From Celoporthe dispersa (lineage: Eukaryota; Ascomycota; Sordariomycetes; Diaporthales; Cryphonectriaceae): a DNA stretch of 64,000 nucleotides. Below are positions 58,106 through 64,000 of the stretch, piece after piece (positions within the stretch are counted from its first letter, which is position 1; each line of letters begins with the position of its first letter). The stretch is from contig WAID01000004.1 of assembly GCA_016584495.1 (NCBI GenBank), positions 1,550,001 through 1,614,000 of the forward strand, written 5' to 3'. The position numbers and the translations under genes were made by a program. Under the pieces are notes generated by a model, which was given only the letters and a program-made list of their open reading frames with translations, was not told the origin of the DNA and did not search any database.

Positions 58106-59200
58106 GGTGGGCTGGTTGAATTGGTAAAAAAACGTAGCAACCTTGGCGTAGCTGGTGTTGGGCTCGAATTAAAGCATCCAGATTTGTTGGCCTCGAGACC
58201 GATGTCGCGTGATCTTGTAAGTCTCTGTAGGATTGTGAGGCTGAAGTGGCACCACTGTGCAGACTCGTCGGCCAATGACCACAGAGACTCCTGAGCAAGT
58301 CTCAAGGGCAGCTTCTGATGGTGGTGGTTTTTTCTTTTAGTAGATGTGCTATTGTGGTCGCAACGCCAAGACGATTGGTGTCTTGGTCTGAGCGGTAATG
58401 ACAGTCTCAGTATCTGGGCGGTGTGAAGGGAGCTGTGGGTGGAGAACCAGATATCAACATGATGAACGTCCCATCTTTTGGGACGGCCGCGGTGGAGTGA
58501 CGGATGATGAATACCAATTGTGTCGAGAAGAAGAAGGGAAGAGAGGTCAGGTCTGTCCTCAAGCCTCAGAGACCCGGCATGACTAAGGTCGACAACAAGC
58601 AGAGAAAGCACGTCGTCACTAGGGCAGGGAATGTCCTGGATGCTCCTTGGCTAGGGGAGTTGGAAGGGGTTGGAAGTAGCCACTGCAGCTGCAAAATTTC
58701 CCTCGGGGGGCAGCAACACCTGGCAACAGGTCGTAGTCCCTGGGATCTTATTAGTGTTGTTGTAGTAAGAGAAGATGAAGAAGCATTGACGTTGCAGATC
58801 AGTTTTCAGCGAATAGGGAGCTCAGGCTACAGCTACAAGAATGCTTGACGTTGTGCTTAGAACGCTGGGTGCGTTGTCATAGTACTGTGGTACAAAGTAG
58901 CTTTGTACCAGCAAGGCGCACGCATGTGAAAACTTCAGCGGGGCACCCCACAGATGGTGGGGCATAAAAGTCACCAGGTACACTCAGCTACATAAGTACA
59001 CGCTGCGATAAGATAAGGCCAGCTTCTCGCGGCCGGCATTAATTTTTGCGAGGCTTGAGAGCAGTGTAAAAGTTTCCTGGACCATACGCCAAGCAGGCTC
59101 AACCGCATAATTCTGAGTTGTAGGAGGGACGGTCGCATCCACGACTCTCGCCTTCTATCCGGTTCATTTCTTACTGGCACACGAAGGAGAGCTTCTCAAG
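58106..59200. other. Divergent promoter region, Vip1 / Utp21
   Basis: About 1.1 kb that must carry both promoters and 5' leaders. The notable element is a 10-bp inverted repeat at 58888-58910. No exon is supported inside. Confidence 0.5.
58888..58910. repeat. Perfect inverted repeat, 10-bp arms, 3-nt spacer
   Basis: TGGTACAAAG and CTTTGTACCA flank TAG. It lies 290 nt upstream of the Utp21 start codon and 780 nt upstream of the Vip1 start. It could be a dyad operator-like site or a small hairpin; function unknown. Confidence 0.55.
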
Positions 59201-62200
59201 ATGCCTCACCAGCACCAACAGGACGGGCCGTTGGTCAAACGGCAGAGAGTTGGTGCCCCGTCAAGATCTGCGAACACAACCTCGAGAGGCTCAAGGATCT
59301 TTGCGCCGTTCAGGGTAAGCCGGAGCCCTCCCTCCCTCAATTGGATCGCGATTTGGACATGATCGAGGAGCTGATACCCGCGCGAAAAGACTGTGGGGTT
59401 GGTGTCGCCCACCAGTGTGCCTTTTACCTCGATTCCGCAGGGCAAAACAACCTTCCAGATCACCACCTCGGTCGGCCGTTCCCTCCAGACCTACGACTTG
59501 AAGCGCGGCTTGAATCTTGTCTTCATCACCAGACCACAGGCACCTGCAGACATCACCGCGACGTATGCCTGGAAAGAGAAGGTCTTTGCAGCATGGGGCG
59601 ACCCTCGTCATGGAGAGAGCCAGGGCCTATGGGTGTTTCAGAGGGGCCAGAAGACCGCAGAGCTCGAGCTGCCCGGCGACCTCGACCAGCCCATACGGCA
59701 GATCCTCATATTTGGCTCCTGGATAGTCGCATGCTGCCTCACGAGGGTCGAGATATGGAAGACCACAACACTCGAGCATTATACCACTCTACACACAGTT
59801 GCCTCCAAGCCAGGAGACAATGAAATCACCGGGGGTATCTGCAACATGCCCACCTATCTGAACAAGATCTTTGTGGGACGACATGACGGCTGGGTGGAGA
59901 TCTGGAATGTCAGCACGGGCAAGCTGATCTACACCATCCTGCCGCCCTCGCCAAAGTGCGGCGCTACGTGCTGCCTGGAGCCGACCCCGGCCCTGTCCCT
60001 ACTGGCCGTATCCTACGCCAACGGCCCTCTGGTCATACACGACATCTTAACCGACAAACGAGTGCTGTCGCTTATGGCTGGCGCGGAGGATGCACCAGTC
60101 ACAAACATATCATTCAGGACCGATGGCCAAGGTGCAGGCCAAGATGGTCGGAAGGACGGCGTGATGGCGACATCTACGACGAGGAATGGAGACGTCACTT
60201 TCTGGGACCTCAACAAGGGCGGCAGAATGATGGGTGTTCTGAGAAGCGCCCACAATCCTCCCGCGCATGAGGGCCCCGCCATCGGTGGAGGCATCAGCAA
60301 GATCGAATTCCTGCCTGGACAGCCCGTCATCGTCACAAGTGGCCTGGACAATTCCTTGAAGTCGTGGATCTTCGACGAGACACCTTTCTCCCCCATCCCT
60401 CGTATACTGCACTCGAGAAGTGGGCATGCAGCGCCTGTGACCTGTCTTGAGTTCCTGCCGTCTGATTTCGACGGCGCTGAAGCAGGCAACAAGTGGCTCA
60501 TGAGCGGTGGAAAAGATCGAAGCCTCTGGGGATGGAGCCTGCGCCGTGACGGTCAGAGCACCGAGCTCAGCCAAGGCAACATCCGCAAGAAGGCGAAGAA
60601 GATTGGTGCACTCTCCACATCGGCGCTCAGCCACGGACCGACAACGACCCTAGATGACCTCAAGGCCCCGGAGATCACCTGCATCGCCTCTTCGCTGAAC
60701 CGCGATGGTGGTATCGGTGCGCTGCCTGGCAAACAACCGATCTGGCAGAAGGGCAATGTCCAGAAGAGGACAGATGCAGAAGTCAGCGCCATGACTGGCT
60801 GGGAGAGCGTCGTTACGGGTCACAAGGACGATCCCTATGCCAGAACATGGTTCTGGGGCCGGAAGAGGGCAGGGCGCTGGGCATTCCAGACTGGCGACGG
60901 GATGAACGTGTCCACTGTAACGATTAGCCCGTGTGGCACGTTTGCACTTGTCGGTTCCGAGGGCGGCAGCATCGACATGTTCAACCTGCAGTCCGGCATG
61001 CACAGGCAGAGGTTCCCCTCGAGGCTGACTCCGGCGCAAGCAAGACAGCTGAAGCTCCACCAACTCAAGCAGGCAGATGCGGTGAACAGGCTTCAGTCCC
61101 AGTCCAGACCTACCTTTCCGCCTGGTTCCGGCAAACACACCAAGCCTGTTACCGGGCTGGTCGTCGATTCTATGAACAAGCTGGTCATATCTTGCTCCCT
61201 GGACGGAACCGTCAAGTTCTGGGAATTCCTGACCGGAAATCTGCTGGAGCATATCGTCTGGGGGCCCACGACCAGAGTTTTAGGTTGCCGATATCACGCT
61301 GCTAACGATCTCATTGCGTTCTCCTGCGACGACAATACCATCCGAGTGGTAGATATCGAGACCAAGAAGACGATTCGAGAGTTCTCTTGCAGCCAGAGCG
61401 CAGTCAACGACTTCTGCTTCTCGAATGACGGTCGCTGGATCATCGCTGCCTCTCGAGACAGCATAATACGTGTGTGGGACCTTCCTACAAGCCACCTGAT
61501 CGACGCTTTCAGGTTAGAGTCACCGTGCACATCTCTAGCGTTCTCGGCAACGGGCGAGTACCTGGCAGCCTCCAGCGAGGGCCAACTAGGAGTCAACATA
61601 TGGACGAACAGGGCCGTGTTCAAGCACGTACCCACAAGACAGATCTCGGAGAAGGAGGTCGGCCAGATATCCGGACCGACCACTTCAGGGGAGGGTGGTC
61701 AGGGTTTGGTGGAGGCTGCCTTCGAGGACGACAGCCAGGACGGCGAGGAAGAAGACGGATCGGCAGCACCTGACCTGGATCAGCTGAGCACCGACATGAT
61801 GACCTTGAGTCTGGTGCCCAAGAGCAGATGGCAGACGCTGCTCCATCTTGATCTGATCAAGAAGCGGAACAAACCGACAGAAGCACCCAAGGCGCCAGAA
61901 AAGGCACCGTTCTTCCTGCCGTCGACGAACGGCAGCAAAGCCCCGGAATCGAATGCCCTCGTGTCGTCCAGGGAGGACACCGAGTCTCAGTCGAGGATCA
62001 CGAAGCTGGACTGGAGCCGATCGCAGGAGGCATTCACGGCGAAACTTCGTGGTGGTGCCATGAGCGGAGACTGTAAGTACTGCTCCAGCCAGCTACAGAG
62101 GCAGAGATAGGCACCGCCGGTGTGTGGAGTCCCTCGTAAGCTGACCACGCATCATCTTTATCCAGACACCGAGTTCATCGAGCATCTCAAGTCGCTGTCG

Positions 62201-62509
62201 CCGTCAAGCGCCGACCTCGAGCTGCGCTCCATGTCGGCCGGCGACGGTGGTGACAGCGACTCCAACGAGCTGCTGCACTTCACCCGGGCCCTGACGGCCA
62301 GGCTGGTGGCGAGACGAGACTACGAGCTGACCCAGGCCTGGATGACGGTGTTCCTGCGGCTGCATTTCGACCTCGTCATGGAGAGCGAGGTGCTGCTCGC
62401 CGAGCTGAAGCGATGGAAGGCACATCAGGGCAGAGAGAAGGATCGCCTGGACAACCTGGTTGGGTACTGTGGCGGTGTGGTGGGCTTCCTGAGGAGTCCG
62501 AGGACATAG
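59201..62509 (+). CDS. utp21: Utp21 (WDR36), U3 snoRNP / small-subunit processome WD40 protein
   Basis: Part of the UTP-B subcomplex that starts 18S rRNA processing in the nucleolus. Exons 59201-59314, 59390-62072 and 62166-62509 (introns of 75 and 93 nt; donors GTAAGC and GTAAGT), 1046 aa. The N terminus (SRGSRIFAPFR-TVGLVSPTSVPFTSIP) is typical of the family. Two tandem WD40 propellers follow, with repeats such as LNKIFVGRHDGWVEIWNVST, ISCSLDGTVKFWEFLTGNLL, IAFSCDDNTIRVVDIETKK and IIAASRDSIIRVWDLPTSHL. An acidic linker leads to the Utp21 C-terminal domain, assembled across intron 2 as GDYTEFIEHLKSLSPSSADL and ending YCGGVVGFLRSPRT. It is intact, without frame breaks. Slightly longer than the yeast protein (939 aa). 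Confidence 0.95.
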
Positions 62510-62728
62510 CGGATGGAAGAAGTGGTCGTATCATTTGAGAGAGAGAAAGAGAGAAAGAGAGGGAACATCGTTTTCTCTCGGATACACCAAGAGCTACATT
62601 GAGAATAAGATTTTTTTCTTTCTTTCTTTCTATCAGGGTATCTCTGGTCTATTCCGTCTATGCGCTCTCTATATCTATACAAGTGTATATCAGATATTGC
62701 CTGCCAGCTGTTTTGTGGGGTATCGTAA
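62510..62728. terminator. Shared 3' flank of convergent Utp21 and MFS genes
   Basis: 219 nt separate the two stop codons, so the transcript ends must lie here or overlap. It holds a GA-rich stretch and a T-rich stretch (62609-62632). No specific polyadenylation signal is assigned. Confidence 0.4.
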
Positions 62729-64000
62729 TTATACTTCCTCCTTCTTTGGACCGGCCATTTTCTCATCAGTCATATCCCTCCCCTCCCCACCTCTCTCCTC
62801 CGCCGCCTGCTTCTCGACATCGCCCCGGGGGTGGTCAACGCCGCCACCAGGCTTATGGCTGCCCTGCGTCCCCACACGCAGGAACGGGACGAACAAGCAG
62901 CTAAAGGCCGCCAGCGCCACAGATACCTGGTAGGTGCGGGTGAACTTGAGCATGGGCTGTGTCTGGCCTGCGGGGGAGACCTCGACGGAGGTGTAGACGG
63001 CCGTGGCGATGCCGAGGGCGACGGTGCAGGAGAGGCGGATGAGGGTGTTCATTATCCCGCTTGCGAGGCCTTGTTGTTGGGGTGGGAGGGATTGCATTAC
63101 GTACATCTGCAGAGGAACAATGTCAGTCCGGAGTACTGTTTGAGGCTGGGGATTCACAAAAAAAAAGGACGTGATGCATTTTCTTAGGATTTTTGTTTCC
63201 AAGAGAGAGAAAAAAAGAAAAAGAATGTACATTAGCCACATTGAATTGGAAGTCCGCCCCGACAACGTTCAGGATCAATGCCGGAAAGGTAAAGGCCCAG
63301 TACGAGCTGTCAGGCTTCATAAAGGACAGGAGCAGGTTGGCAGCCAGGTACGACAGCGACCCGGCGGCCATGATCAGGGTGTTGTTGACCTTGTGGAGGA
63401 TGCTCCCGATGAGGACGTTCCAGGACAGGCCGGCGACAACCTGCGGCAGGAGGTGGACGGCGATGCTCAGGGCATCCCACTGTTTGACCTCCTGCATGAA
63501 GTAGGCCAGATAGAAGGAGGTGGACTGGAAGGACATGAAGCCGAAGACGGCGACGACCATGATCTTGAGAAGAAGGATGGTTTGGTAACTGATTAGAACC
63601 TGGTAGCACTAAAAGAAGAGGAGGAGGGAGGGAGGGAGACAGTATGCATTGAGCTGACGTACGAGGTTGAAATTCCTATCTTTCCAGATAAAAGGCGGCA
63701 TCATGGGATTGGAATATTTGGTCTCCCAGTACATGAAGACACCGATGAGGAGAATGCCCAGGACCAGCAGGCAGAGAGTCACTGGGGAATCCCAACCATC
63801 TGTGGGACCTAGACTGTATTGTTATATCCCATGTTAGACGACGATACGGAGATGTGGATTTCAGAGGAGGTCAGACTGCAGAGAGACGTACGTGATTCCA
63901 GCGGACAGCATTCCCGTCCCGAACAAGGTGAGGACAGCCCCAAGCCAGTCAAACGTCTTGACAAACATACCAAGACGCTCCCTGACGGGCTGTCCAGGAG
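62729..64000 (-). CDS. MFS transporter, DHA2-like (drug:H+ antiporter), partial at its 5' end
   Basis: Exons in the window: 63892-64000 (start missing), 63663-63813, 63231-63563 and 62729-63106, with introns of 78, 99 and 124 nt. Membrane segments are evident: FDWLGAVLTLFGTGMLSAGI, PVTLCLLVLGILLIGVFMYW, VVAVFGFMSFQSTSFYLAYF, NNTLIMAAGSLSYLAANLLL, YWAFTFPALILNVVGADFQF, and a final VALAAFSCLFVPFL before a polar Lys/Glu-rich tail. Joins are in frame (SAGI-TLGPTDGWDSP; FNVAN-MYVMQSLPPQQQGLASG). The pattern resembles fungal ATR1-type efflux carriers; the substrate cannot be told. Confidence 0.85.

Noticed and set aside
1..64000. Search for tRNA genes, rRNA, CRISPR arrays and intact transposons
   Set aside because: No B-box-like GGTTCGANNCC with a matching A box, no regularly spaced direct repeats, and no reverse transcriptase, integrase or transposase motifs were seen by eye. 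tRNAscan and repeat masking would be decisive but could not be run.

Overview
The window is nuclear DNA from a filamentous ascomycete (Pezizomycotina, most likely Sordariomycetes). The evidence is GC-rich coding sequence, introns mostly of 47-124 nt with GTANGT-type donors and CTAAC/CTGAC branch points, and a gene set of fungal or eukaryotic families. There is no sign of operons, prokaryotic genes, CRISPR, or an intact transposon.

Layout, left to right: a GRAM/VASt sterol-transfer-type protein (-, cut by the left edge); an Atg38/NRBF2-like MIT protein (+); an unrecognised K/Q-rich protein (+); a proline-rich type II membrane protein with an apple/PAN-like ectodomain (-); the scavenger decapping enzyme DcpS (+), whose 3' end overlaps a GILT-like protein (-); an atypical hexokinase (+); a Hos3-type histone deacetylase (+); an unrecognised conserved-looking protein (-); tubulin cofactor D (-); a secreted GH76 enzyme (-); a gene-poor tract of about 14.7 kb with one 54-codon Cys-rich ORF and a few coding-like relics; the bifunctional inositol pyrophosphate kinase/phosphatase Vip1/Asp1 (-); the ribosome-biogenesis WD40 protein Utp21 (+); and a 14-TM-type MFS transporter (-, cut by the right edge). 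Most are housekeeping genes, and I see no biosynthetic cluster or defence island. The gaps are long and rich in microsatellites and homopolymers.

The strongest cross-cutting observation is that seven genes can be read through only if about a dozen single bases are added or removed. Most of these sites lie in C or G runs. Conserved motifs continue on both sides of each site, so I read them mainly as sequence or assembly errors rather than as a set of dying genes. Any automatic annotation of this contig will fragment those genes. Exon coordinates below were worked out by hand from splice consensus and reading-frame continuity; where the 5' structure is unsure this is stated.
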